A DNA stretch of 64,000 bases from Norana najaformis (Eukaryota > Annelida > Clitellata > Crassiclitellata > Hormogastridae): contig OZ029919.1 in NCBI GenBank assembly GCA_964023275.1, positions 11,529,702 through 11,593,701 on the forward strand, given 5' to 3'. Below, in pieces: positions 54,355-64,000 of this stretch (its first letter is position 1; every line of letters starts with the position of its first letter). A program made the position numbers and the translations under genes. The notes below the pieces were generated by a model. It saw only the letters and a program-made list of their open reading frames with translations. It was not told the DNA's origin and did no database searches.

Positions 54355-55335
54355 CAACCGGTGATAGCTGTTGTATCTCCGGTTCCGAAATGAATCGTCA
54401 GTTGTGATTAGTGGGGGGGGGGGGCACGAAAGAGCAATACCGCGTCGTCGACGATCAACCGGTATTATGCAACAGGTATTAGCATCGATTTGGAGCCGTA
54501 TGCAAGAACAGCGTGAGGCCACAAATGGATGGCTGACAGCTGAACACTCAAAGCCCAGGTCAAATGCATTTGCGTAGTTATGACAGGATCGACAAGGTCT
54601 TCCTTATCAGGCGAAGGACGAGACAGCAGCACCAAATGCGCCTCGAATGTTCGACTCTCGTTCTACGTCAACTGAAAAGCTGACTGCTCATTGTTGAGCG
54701 ACGTAAATGTTGACTTATTTCCCTTCAACCTTGAATTGAGTATGTCATCCTTGTTGTTGATATATAGATATATAGCAAGTGATACACAGAAATGGATGAC
54801 ATTATCTGGAAAACGATCGATAAACGATTCAGTTTGCAGTGTGTATGCTTTGGAAATCATTCAAATTCGTAAGCACGAAATGACATTTTGAAAGCGTTTT
54901 CGGCGTCAATTATTTAGACTGTGACGAGCAGTGAAATCTTAGCGCACAATTAATATCCTAAAGTCCATCTTGGTGCGCAGTTGGACTTTTGGACAAGAGC
55001 TGCTTATCTACTTTGACCAATGAGCAGACGCCAACAGTCGCCCAATTTTCTTTCGTTGGAAGCATCGAATGGGCCAAAGCTTAATCGGCCGAGTGTCCCC
55101 ACCTGTCCTGATTAAGCAGCATACGACTCTGACTGCTACTTAATGCAGGTCTTCCACTGCACAAAGCCTACAAAATAAACGGAAATTCTCCGACAAGAGA
55201 TGAGTCCCTAGTAAGAGAAGATAATGCAATCTATGGCCGATTGCGCCATTTATGACAGGTAGGCCTACAATTAAAAGGCGCCTGGCATGAATATGATGCT
55301 ATACATTCGATTTTCTGTGCTACAGCGCGCATTAC
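54355..55335. other. No gene recognised
   Basis: A run of 12 G at 54413-54424. The segment around 55070-55150 (CACCTGTCCTGATTAAGCAGC) is unique and unassigned. Confidence 0.5.
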
Positions 55336-55339
55336 AATT

Positions 55340-55402
55340 TTTTATAATAATGATGATGGTGATGATGATAATAATAATAATTATTATTAATATCATCATT
55401 AA
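55340..55402. repeat. Self-complementary GAT/AAT/ATT/ATC tract
   Basis: GATGATGATAATAATAATAA is followed by TTATTATTAATATCATCATT, making a long imperfect palindrome. Confidence 0.85.
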
Positions 55403-55404
55403 AT

Positions 55405-57240
55405 ATTTGGTTAGTGGATGTGGTATAATTTTTCGTTCACAATGAAAACTTGAATACAATTAGAACAAGTTCACTCTCTCAAGCATTTGACTAAATTCTA
55501 AATCTTAATCAATGTGCATGATACTCGGTATATAACAAATATCAGCCGATTGTCAGTCTGAAATGAACCGTAGACATGGTTGAAATCCATTACAACATTC
55601 ATGGGATGCTGAGTGTAGCGGTTACTTCATTTTATAACTTAAATCTCTTTATCTGTATTAATTGATTACTTATTTAAGTTTGATGTCTAGAGATCACTAT
55701 ATAATTACTTGAGTCCGCTACGTGACACAGACATTGATCATATGCTGCTGTTCACCTTACTCAAGTATTGACAGTTATCATTAGTTTATAAATAGATTAT
55801 GGCTCGTTAAATGTCTATTTTAAAAGTTTTATTAAAGATAAAACAATGTATTATATCCAACAATCCATTTACATTTATGTAATGACAGAATCTAACTAGC
55901 TTACTTAGAAGGCCAGCAATTATTTATGCTAAATATAATATATATATTAACTTCCCCAAGATGAGCTTCTCCAGGACAAATTCTCCAAAGTCCTTCAGCA
56001 GAAGTATGGATCCATTTCCATCTTTCGTGTGGCAGTGCGATTTTCCCCAGAGTCCTTCAACGTTGGAGGCAATATGGCGACTCCTCTATAACACGCAGGA
56101 TAACTACTTGGTAGACAAGCAGTCGCTGTTCTTTCGATGATTTGTTGATCGAAAGTTCCTTCATTCGACGACCTAACTCGATAATAAGTTAGTCCAAAGT
56201 TTCACGAACAAAGACAGGTTCGAATACGACGCTCTAAGTTCCTTCGATTAGCTAACACTCGCTACGAATCGACATCGTCCGATTTAACTACAAGTTCGAT
56301 ACACTTCGAACGGTAAGTCTTTTAAGACTGCTCCTTGCAGTTAAGACTTATATTCTACAAGTCTTAAAAGGCGACTTAGTATCATCAAATCGACCGAATA
56401 AATTCCACAACTCGAGAATTACGAGGCGTCCACAACGACCATCGAGTCTGCTACATTCTGTAAGACTGTCGAATTTCAATCGTTTTCACGATTACATCCT
56501 TTGCAGAAGATCGTCTGCTGATGATGTCAGAATGTTCAAATTCTTTACTTTCATGCTCGGGCTTGCAGTTTCAACGGTTGGACCGATCGTTTTTTTTTGA
56601 GTTATGGCTGCCGTTCACATTGTCATGGTTAAAACTGTCCATATTGAACAACGGATCTCCATGGCGTGCTTAGTCAATACACAGCAAACCCCAGTTAAAC
56701 CTACTTAATATTCATAAATTAGCTAAACTGGCCTTCTCCATTTAACTAATTATTTATATTATTGCTGGCCGGCTTAAGCTAGCCCTAAAACTAATCATTC
56801 TTAACTAATTTCTATCCAATTATGACAACTAGTCAGTTAGAGATAAAACTAGTCAAGTAAGTATGTACAGAATTACAAAGCAAATGCGGATTAAAGAGGA
56901 CGACTCGCTACACTGAGTGGCAATCCTTTGCCTAAACAACAACAGCAGAATAAGATACTGTAAGATGCTGACAGCTCAAAACACTAAGTCGTTAGAACTA
57001 GCTTAATAACAAGCCATGAATTAAAACAAAAGTATGTTAATGATGTCCGGTTCCGAGTCAAAATCCACTGAGCCTGACAGACAGACTTATACGACTAAGG
57101 TGGATATGCTTTGAAGTTGCAACGACTAAGAAGATGAAACGAAGTTTAGGCTTTGAGAAGAAATTGCAAGAGCAGCAGCGTTACTTAGATAGATGGTAGA
57201 GACAGTATCGTAGTTCTCAGAGATATATTTCAAAACTTCC
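55405..57240. other. No gene recognised
   Basis: About 1.8 kb. The stretch 56090-56480 is unusually rich in TCGA/TTCGA words and includes three alternating AAGTCTT/AAGACTT palindromes at about 56315-56375. No frame or RNA could be supported. Confidence 0.5.
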
Positions 57241-57246
57241 AAAATA

Positions 57247-57480
57247 GGGCAGCAGATTGCTGATGCATTAGCCTGTAATCTCTGCGTCCAGGATTCAAAT
57301 CCCGGGCGTCATGTGACATTGACAATACGTAATCAAGCCCTTTAACTTGTAAAGAAAGTTTTTCAGCTGCTGGATTGTTGCTGTCGTGCACATATTTGTC
57401 ATTGGACTAGTAACTCTGGTAACTAATGTTAAAAGAGGTCTAAGTGTATGAATGAACAATTACCTTGTCTTACCTTACAT
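57247..57480 (+). mobile_element. tRNA-derived SINE (third type)
   Basis: GGGCAGCAGATTGCTGATGC starts a tRNA-like head; GGATTCAAATCCC at 57291-57303 is a B-box, followed by GGGCG. The downstream sequence (AATCAAGCCCTTTAACTTGT...CTTGTCTTACCTTACATTACC) is presumably the body and tail. Only one copy seen in the window. Confidence 0.5.
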
Positions 57481-57668
57481 TACCGGATTTTAAGAAGAAA
57501 TTAACACGCGGGCAGAAGAAGGCCAATTTCGTTCGTATAATGATTTTTGTGTTTTCTTAATAACTGTCGGAATTATAATGGCTATGAATATTGGACTGAG
57601 ATGAAGGTGATGATTTCAAGGATTTGCCTTAGTTGGGATTACTTCAGCCATTAAAGATATTTGTGGAA

Positions 57669-57830
57669 ATCTAATCTAAAGACTTCTATAGCGCCGTTTT
57701 CATAATGCCCATGGCGTCAGTCGATGGTCGCTTCAAGTCAAAATGGCGGTCAAGATCATAAACCGTTAGAGAAGCCAGGTCGAATTCCGATAGGTCAGAG
57801 AACCCAGAACCCAGGCTGCGGTGGGTAAGC
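57669..57830 (-). mobile_element. LINE 3' end
   Basis: Minus strand ends with CATCGACTGACGCC, GCATTATGAAAACGGCGCTA, AAGTCTTTAGATTAGATT. Upstream (minus strand) it shares the 19-base GGAATTCGACCTGGCTTCT (plus-strand 57770-57788) with the plus-strand LINE end at 60295-60313, so both are copies of one LINE 3' UTR. Confidence 0.8.
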
Positions 57831-57834
57831 AATG

Positions 57835-58420
57835 GAGAGGAATGATACGGTGATGCGTGAGGTGATGATTATGATTACGCATAGGTATTGCACGCTATAG
57901 GATCCAGGGGAATAGACATGAGGGTACGTGAATCGGTGTTTTGCTGCCAAGGCTAACATTTTATAAGGAAGAGTTGAAAGTTCTTTCGACAGCGGATGAC
58001 GGTGGCTGCGCATCATTTATAGCCGATAACAGTCGTAAACTGACATGACGTGAAGTATTGTATGAAGCCTGGAAGATCGATGAAAGGTACGGACAACCAA
58101 CCATTCGTTGTTTGAGGACTTAGTCATCTAAGCGCAGACTCACAAACCCTTATCCACTTACACACAGTATGCATCTGACGCAGTCTTCTCATGTTTTATA
58201 TACTTTCTTACACTAAAAGTAAAACTTTGGTGCCCCATATGGAACGTAAGGGAGGCGCCCAAACCTTGTAAGGGTCGAATAAATTCCATCGCGTACAGCG
58301 TATGGTTCTCCTTTCTCATCTGTCGGTGCAGTAGTTTTTATAATTATATTATGAAGGATTTGACAGACTACCGACTGGCTAAGATACTCAGGTTTACTCA
58401 GCTGGGTGAGATAGGCCTAC
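57835..58420. other. No gene recognised
   Basis: Possibly further diverged LINE sequence on the minus strand near 57835-58016; otherwise unique. Confidence 0.4.
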
Positions 58421-58426
58421 GTCTTA

Positions 58427-58534
58427 GCCAAGCCACGCAGTGGGCATTTGGGCCAAGTCACGCAGTGAGCTAGTAGGCCGAGTCACGCATCAGCTGGTTA
58501 TTGGGGACATGCTGTCTCCCGACAGTATAAAAGG
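58427..58534 (+). promoter_or_regulatory. TATA-type promoter candidate with triplicated 25-bp element
   Basis: Three tandem imperfect 25-base units at 58427-58451, 58452-58476 and 58477-58501, each starting GCC(A/G)AG(T/C)CACGCA, lie directly upstream of a consensus TATA box TATAAAAGG at 58526-58534. A start about 30 bases downstream would fall near 58556. A short hairpin (CTGTC/GACAG) precedes the TATA box. Confidence 0.4.
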
Positions 58535-58649
58535 AGTAACTTGAAGAATACCTTGACGCTGCGTCTTCTGCCATCTGCGACCAAACGGTGCAAGAAGCCG
58601 TGTCCTTCTAACGCTACATTAGGCTATCATCATTCTTCTTCAGTGCAAC

Positions 58650-58658
58650 ATGGATCAG
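58650..58658 (+). CDS. Possible start codon exon, three codons to a splice donor
   Basis: About 95 bases after the predicted start site, ATGGATCAG|GTACTA gives an ATG in good context (GCAACATGG) followed after three codons by a splice donor. Such minimal first coding exons exist, but this is only a pattern match; the next exon was not found. Confidence 0.15.
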
Positions 58659-58664
58659 GTACTA

Positions 58665-60098
58665 TAAAAGTATCGCTAACTGTCAACCTTAATGGGACTG
58701 TGTTTTGTTGGGTTCTATGTGTGTGCGAGAGCCCGTGCACCAGTGGTAAATTTTTCTTACTAAAGCACTACTTGCTTATAGATGAACTTGTTTTAAGGGC
58801 CTCTAGCGAGAAGCGCCTTCAAGAGGTACTTGCAAGGTGCTGTATAACACACAAACGAAAGAGGTTAACCAGTCCTTTTGTCTATCTACCTATTTCTATC
58901 CATCCATCAGTATTTTTCACTTTATGGCAAAACATATTCACTGACCATTGGTCCGCCTGACCTTTCATATCTGCGCTAATTTGTATGCCTCAGAGCCTAT
59001 CGCATACCTGTCTGCATGCACGTCTCTTTGTCTCTTTGTCTCTTTTTCTATGTCTTTATGAGTATACCCGCCGGTGTCTGTCTCTCCTCGTCATGACACA
59101 TGTAATAGGCCTCTCTCCATAACATCCAGCGGCATTGACTCTTCGACTGCGAACCGGCTAAGGGGAACGGTTTGATGAGCGTCGTGATGTTTTGGCACCT
59201 GAGATCTGCTGCAGGACCACGATGATATCGTCAGATTCCTCCTCCTCTTATCTCTTTCTGCCTTCGTCTTATTCGTTACCTTGCTCTGTCATTCTGTCTC
59301 TGCCTTTCTCGTCTGTTTAGACACAGGTAATTATTAGCTACAACGGTTTAACAGGAATCAGATATATACATATAGACCACATAGGGCCCTGTATGCATAT
59401 AGATATGTTTCTCACTTTATGCGAATGCATATGTAATTGAAATGAAGTAAAGAAAGGAGCAGAATTGAAGAGAAACATCTCCGAGGAATTACAGTAAGAT
59501 GAATTCAAAAAGAGAGACGAAAGAAAGCAGATACTGCAATAACACGTATTCAAAAAGAGGGATTAAATGATGCAGAACAATCTTGGAGAATTTATGCTCA
59601 AGAGATTCACGTTTCCACTCAATAAGAATGGAATGTACAACTTGACGCACGTAATAATACCAGATATCATATTTATTTATTCCTTCCTTCCTTCCTTCCC
59701 CCTTAAGTGCATGGGCTCAATTGTCCGCTGATGTCGATAGCACGTCTCCGTGTGTTTGACCATCCGGTTGTTACCCATTTACAATATGTCATCGTGACCG
59801 TGATCGTGATCATCATCATCGTCATCGTCATCTGTACATTTAACTGTTATCTTTCACACCTTGCTTTCGCACGCCAGCAAGTCCATTTGTTCAAATAATA
59901 AACAAATGGAAAAGAAATAATCCGGCCAGGAATAGGAAAAGACATCAAACCATCACCAGATTAAGAATCGTTATGTATTTAAGGTAATGAATTAAGAAGG
60001 TGTTGTTGAACCGGGCAACGCCGGAGCCATGTTGCGTTTAATGACGATTAGGTGCCATGGACGTCTTTGTGGAAATATTGCGCTCAATCTGTGTCCAT
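58665..60098. other. No gene recognised
   Basis: About 1.4 kb. CTTC repeat at 59683-59700 and GATCATCATCATCGTC repeat near 59800-59832. Frames lack domains. Confidence 0.5.
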
Positions 60099-60103
60099 TA
60101 TGA

Positions 60104-60398
60104 TTGTTGTTATACCTCGTATCAGGACAATTTAGGGTTTTAAAACTTTTTCAGTTGCTGGTCCGCGGCTTTGGAATTCGCTGTAACGTTTTGTTCGTTC
60201 TGTCAGTTCTTTCATGTCATTCAGGTCTAAACTTAAGATTCATCTCTTTCAACTTGCTCATAATACACCGTAGCCTAACTTTCTCTGACCTAAAGGAATT
60301 CGACCTGGCTTCTCCAATGGATCACGATTTTCATTACGATATCACTTGAAGGCTGAGGCATTATGATAATGGCTCTATAGCTATTTTATTAGATTAAA
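60104..60398 (+). pseudogene. LINE C-terminus and 3' UTR
   Basis: In the frame next to the longest open one the plus strand reads GFKTFSVAGPRLWNSL then VRSVSSFMSFRSKLKIHLFQLAHN (about 60133-60267), the usual end of a CR1/L2-type LINE ORF2 (A-x-P-x-LWNSLP...F-K-x-x-LK-x-HLF). A stop replaces the residue after WNSL. The 3' UTR carries GGAATTCGACCTGGCTTCT (60295-60313) and the tail GCATTATGATAATGGCTCTA then ATTAGATTA. The same 3' UTR is present in reverse at 57669-57830. Confidence 0.85.
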
Positions 60399-60399
60399 C

Positions 60400-60755
60400 C
60401 ACGATGTCTCATACCGTCGATTTCTGTCATCTTTTTTGTTTTACGGTCTGCACCCTACCGTCCAACCCTCTTGCATCCAGACATGGGAATGGCAAAGCGA
60501 ACCTTCGGCGGAGTTTCAAGTTTATTATTACATTATTTTATTACATAAGCATAATTATGCTATAGTTGCTAAATTATATATATTATATAAGTATGTATAC
60601 ATGGCCTACGTCCACATCAGCACTTATAATTCAATGGCAATTGTCAAAAATGCGCTATATTTTACAAGGCCCTTTATCTGGACCTAACGTGTGAACTCGA
60701 AGGCAGGATAGGCTGTTGTTCACTGTGAACGAGGAGGCCGGCTGCATAGAGGGTC
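60400..60755. other. No gene recognised
   Basis: AT-rich, no supportable feature. Confidence 0.5.
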
Positions 60756-60761
60756 TTAAGT

Positions 60762-60911
60762 GAGTCGCCGTGTTCTAGAGCGAGATGAAAAAGAATTCGA
60801 GGAATTCGAAGGATGTTTACTGGACAGATTGGAGAAGCGAGGTAGTGATGGGAAGTGGATGAAGCTGAAAAGCGGAGAAGCAATTAACTTCCCACAGTTT
60901 TTGGCTTCGTA
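60762..60911 (+). CDS. Exon-like open frame with strong splice donor
   Basis: Fifty codons are open from the TAA near 60759 to TAA at 60909-60911: RRVLERDEKEFEEFEGCLLD, RLEKRGSDGKWMKLKSGEAI, NFPQFLAS. The composition is charged and coding-like without simple repeats. The stop overlaps GTAAGTG at 60908-60914, a consensus splice donor; TGTTCTAG near 60770 could be an acceptor. I do not recognise a domain. It might be a short internal exon or chance. Confidence 0.2.
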
Positions 60912-60914
60912 AGT

Positions 60915-61555
60915 GTTGATATATAATTACGCTGCTCAGCTGTTGAGTTTATGTATTTAAAGACAATGTAATTATATACACATGTGTGTGTTTAATGCCT
61001 TAGTTGTCTACAAGGTTTCAAGTATTTGTAGAATTTGGGAGTGGGTTCGACTTAGCTAAGCTAGAGTTCCATATATATTATAATTTGAAGGTTTCTCATG
61101 TAAATATTCCGATTCAGATTATGTTGGACTGAGTCGGCCAGTTTCTCGATTTCAGTCATCTTTAGTTGCTTCAGTCGATGGAAGTGGAGGTACAAGTGAA
61201 AAGAGGTGAACTCTTCAGTTTCATGGATACCTCAGCCGATGCTGTGGAGCCTGAGCAAGATGACGCTATTGGCCGTAAGACACGAGCGGACTGAATATAT
61301 CAAATTAAGGCTTAATTTAATTAAGCTGGCTTGGTGAAAGTCTCATACAGCGGACTTCCCATAGGCAGCTACAGCAGGAAGAAATGTCCTTTCATTTCCA
61401 ACACTTTTACCTCCGACTGAGGTAATTTTTTTAGCACAGCAGACAAACTGTTTTGATAAGAGAGAACGAGATTAAAGGCAGATAAGTTTGAGTGTAATTT
61501 TTATGGAATGCAATAAGCACTCACAGTAGCATCGAATGATTTAGGTTAAATCTCA
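60915..61555. other. No gene recognised
   Basis: Unique sequence without recognised structure. Confidence 0.5.
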
Positions 61556-61559
61556 GACT

Positions 61560-61798
61560 TGCTGCTTGCAAGTCTCTTTCTGTTTTGATGAAGCAAAGAT
61601 GGAAATTCTGTGGGCAGCAACACAAAGCTTGTAAATTTGTGACACTGATGAAAAGTAATTATAAATGTAATTGACACTAATTTTATTGTAATTTAATTGA
61701 CCCGGGTTGAAACAGGTGAAATTGCAAATGTAATTGACTAAACGCAAAAGTAATTTTAATTTAATTGAATTTTTGATGATATAATTGACCCAAGCCTG
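61560..61798 (+). mobile_element. DNA transposon right end (hAT-like), partial
   Basis: The segment is rich in TAATTGA words (AATTGACACTAAT, AATTGACCCGGG, TAATTGACTAAA) and ends with AATTGACCCAAGCCTG at 61783-61798. The reverse, CAGGCTTGGGTCAATT, is like the terminal inverted repeat of some hAT elements. The matching left end was not found. Confidence 0.35.
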
Positions 61799-61799
61799 A

Positions 61800-62910
61800 T
61801 AAACATCTATTCCAATTCAAATGAAAAATATCAAATTATGTTGCATACACTTATACAGATCCCGATGCGTGGTTGTTCCTGATTTGTCACAATAACTTGC
61901 CCTTTACACAAGTCCTTGACATAATATTAAATGCTTGTGCATTAAGTATTGTTCACGGTCACATAAACTGAAGAAGTCGGTCGATAGATTAAGTTTTGTT
62001 GCGAGTAAATTAATTAACTTGTGCCAAATCCGATGCCGAAATCTTGTTTTTCGGGTCAGATGTTGCCGTTCAAGGAGATGGACCGCTACAAAATACAACA
62101 TGAGCTTTTATGGACAAGCCGAGGGCAAAGAAAGAGACTCGAGGAGACATAGAAGGAGAAACAGGCGATGTAAGCTGCACTGGCCGAAATAGGACGATGG
62201 TCAAAAAGAGAGATAGGTGGCTGCAGAGTCCTAGAAACGCAGCTATTCAGCGGAAGCCACTGATCCAGTTACCTCCTCCTACCAGCCGTCATATTCCACG
62301 AGTAATCGTCGCCAAATATTTAAAACCGCGGTCTTTTCATCCGATATATAATTATATATAACGATATGCTGAAGGGCGGAGTCCTTTTATATACATATAT
62401 AGGCCTATGTCTCTGCATATATGCAATATTTGCGTGTGTGTTCTGGAGAAGGGTGGGGAGCTGAGTGCCTCTGGAGCTCTGACGTCGTCGTCATCGTCGT
62501 CGTTGTCGGCTGTTAATGGGGACTATTCCGTCAACCATGCATGATAGATGATTCGCTGCCGATGGTTTCTATCAGATGTTGCGTCGACGTCAACGAATCC
62601 GTTTCTGCGCCTCGTCCAAGTACATAGGACGACATGCACCGCTTCATTGAGATAAGGCTCCAGTGGACATACACGCCTCCGCCTCCGCCTCCGCCACAGC
62701 CGCCATATATATACACGTACAGATGAGCCTATGATATGCAATGATATCTGAGTATATATTCGTGTTTAATTTATATACTTTTGATGTCGACTGCGGAGGA
62801 CAGAGCTTCCGATAATTCGCGTTGATAGACAAAGAGTGGAAAAGTCAGATGCAACAAATCAGTCGACTTCTACCTCCAGAGATACAGACTAGCAATGTAC
62901 ACAGTTCACC
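61800..62910. other. No gene recognised
   Basis: About 1.1 kb. GTCGTC repeats at 62482-62508 and CCGCCT repeats at 62669-62695 in a GC-richer block. No domain in any frame. Confidence 0.5.
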
Positions 62911-62914
62911 GTCT

Positions 62915-62990
62915 ATATATATATACACACACATAGACATACATAATATATGCATATATATATATCATATATAGATACATATAAACATAC
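62915..62990. repeat. TA/CA simple sequence
   Basis: TATATA, CACACA and CATA repeats. Confidence 0.85.
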
Positions 62991-63214
62991 GTGTGCTGAG
63001 TTCATATATTGCATACAGGGGTGCATGTTAACTTCAATAAGAAATACAGGCTTATATGTACGAAAACTTAATATTTTTATAAATATTTGTCGGTCGTTGA
63101 CAAGAGTTAAAAATTGGTAACTTGATATGATTTGTGTTCCAGTAACTGCATCACGAATAAGACACAGGTGTATAAACAAATACACTCATGTACGCCACCA
63201 GTTCATGAGAACGC

Positions 63215-63250
63215 CTTTGTGAGGATCGTAAAAGGCGCTATATAAATATC
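63215..63250 (+). mobile_element. LINE/SINE tail
   Basis: CGCCTTTGTGAGGATCGTAA then AAGGCGCTATATAAATAT (core 63233-63247) is the common terminal pattern of L2/CR1-like LINEs and SINEs that borrow it. Confidence 0.6.
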
Positions 63251-63310
63251 AAGATACTTACATGAAGCTTCGCAGCTCATTTAACTGTAACAACAAATGC
63301 AATTTTTATT

Positions 63311-63460
63311 AAAAACTTCTATAGCGCCGGTATCTAATACGCAAGGCATCAACCGATGGCATACCAACATCAAGGTGCAGTCAGGTCAATATACAGAGTC
63401 AGTCGGCTGAAACAGAGAAGCAGCCGATGGAGTATACTGAGCCAACTGAAGAGGTAAAGT
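63311..63460 (-). mobile_element. Retroposon 3' part, copy 2
   Basis: Minus strand ends CATCGGTTGATGCCTTGCG, TATTAGATACCGGCGCTATA, GAAG. Aligns along about 150 bases with 50196-50345. The same tail type as the SINEs and LINEs elsewhere in the window. Confidence 0.7.
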
Positions 63461-63598
63461 CTTACGTAACAACCGAAACATGGCAAAATAAGCGACCCTT
63501 AGTCCGTGGTCGTCTTCGGTCTTCGATTATAGATTATACTGCTGTAGAAACTGGGAATAATTGCAGAAAATATACTGTAGATGATAGACAGATGTTAG

Positions 63599-63720
63599 AG
63601 GGATGCAGGGAATGACAAAGTCACGAAATGTCGAGGGATGCAGGAAATGACGAAGTCACGAAATGTTGAAAGTCGGAATGTTGAAAGAGAGAATGTTGAA
63701 AGAAGGAATGTTGAAAAAGT
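63599..63720. repeat. Two nested short tandem repeats
   Basis: Two copies of a unit of about 36 bases (GAGGGATGCAGGRAATGACR, AAGTCACGAAATGTYG), followed by four copies of a GGAATGTTGAAAG-like unit. Confidence 0.85.
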
Positions 63721-63724
63721 GAAG

Positions 63725-64000
63725 TAAAACTTAGAGCCATGTGCAGAACTGAAGGTTGTTTAGTGAGCTTTAGTATACCTAGCCTACACTATCCTCAATT
63801 AATTCCTTTAGAATCGTAGCCTGTTAGAGTAAGCATAACAATGCAATATTAATGGTCTCTGTAGCTAATCCTTCCAACTTCTTTTCCTTTCTTCTTTCTG
63901 TCTTTCCTGCCAAATTTCATTGTCTCGTTCTCTCTCTTAATACAGGTGAAATTTAGCTGGGTTGCCGTGCTGCGACGCCAAGACCCGAAAAGAAAATAGC
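63725..64000. other. No gene recognised
   Basis: Unique sequence to the end of the window. Confidence 0.5.

Overview
This is a gene-poor, repeat-dense stretch of animal nuclear DNA, most likely from an invertebrate. The evidence for a eukaryote is the absence of any bacterial operon structure, the abundance of microsatellites, tRNA-derived SINEs, LINE (non-LTR) remnants, hAT DNA-transposon remnants and one nearly full-length Ty3/gypsy-type LTR retrotransposon. The mix (CR1/L2-like LINEs with a GGCGCTATA-type 3' tail, tRNA SINEs sharing that tail, and a retrotransposon of the Gmr1 gene order) points to a deuterostome or lophotrochozoan invertebrate, but the sequence does not settle the phylum. 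No complete host protein gene was recognised. Most open frames in the window are chance or low-complexity translations.

Layout. 1-2.1 kb: a hAT transposase remnant, then the 3' part of a LINE-type polyprotein ending in an AAT microsatellite. 2.9-4.8 kb (minus strand): a SINE directly downstream of a 5'-truncated, broken LINE reverse transcriptase. 6.2-7.1 kb: two more SINE-like units. 8.1-9.7 kb: GC-rich DNA with purine/pyrimidine tracts hundreds of bases long, next to an 87-codon minus-strand frame that may be a host exon. 11.7-13.6 kb: TATG/TACA tetranucleotide arrays. 14-22 kb: mostly unique DNA with one SINE head, a GACG array and a hAT fragment. 22.4-23.3 kb: a 21-copy, 43-bp satellite. 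28.6-35.2 kb: LINE reverse-transcriptase fragment, ATT microsatellite, and a 6.1-kb LTR retrotransposon inserted inside that microsatellite. 36.3-43.2 kb: a 51-bp coding-like minisatellite, promoter-like clusters near 37.5 and 39.1 kb, poly-CAG, GA, TGGA and a 297-bp CAGG array. 44-51 kb: SINEs, LINE tails, a second copy of the LINE polyprotein end and a degenerate TTAGA-type array. 52-53.6 kb: a decayed copy of a widespread transposon-like protein. 54-64 kb: an unclassified repeat (second copy near 40.4 kb), a TATA-type promoter candidate near 58.5 kb, LINE 3' ends and SINE-like pieces.

How the parts relate. The main functional thread is retroposition. The LTR element reads gag - protease - integrase - reverse transcriptase - RNase H, with integrase before reverse transcriptase, the reverse of the usual Ty3/gypsy order; it is dead (several stops and frameshifts, and the protease catalytic Asp replaced by His). 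The tRNA-derived SINEs carry a 3' end that resembles the LINE 3' ends scattered through the same window, as expected for SINEs mobilised by a partner LINE. Possible host signals are limited to three promoter-like clusters and a few exon-like frames, all unproven.
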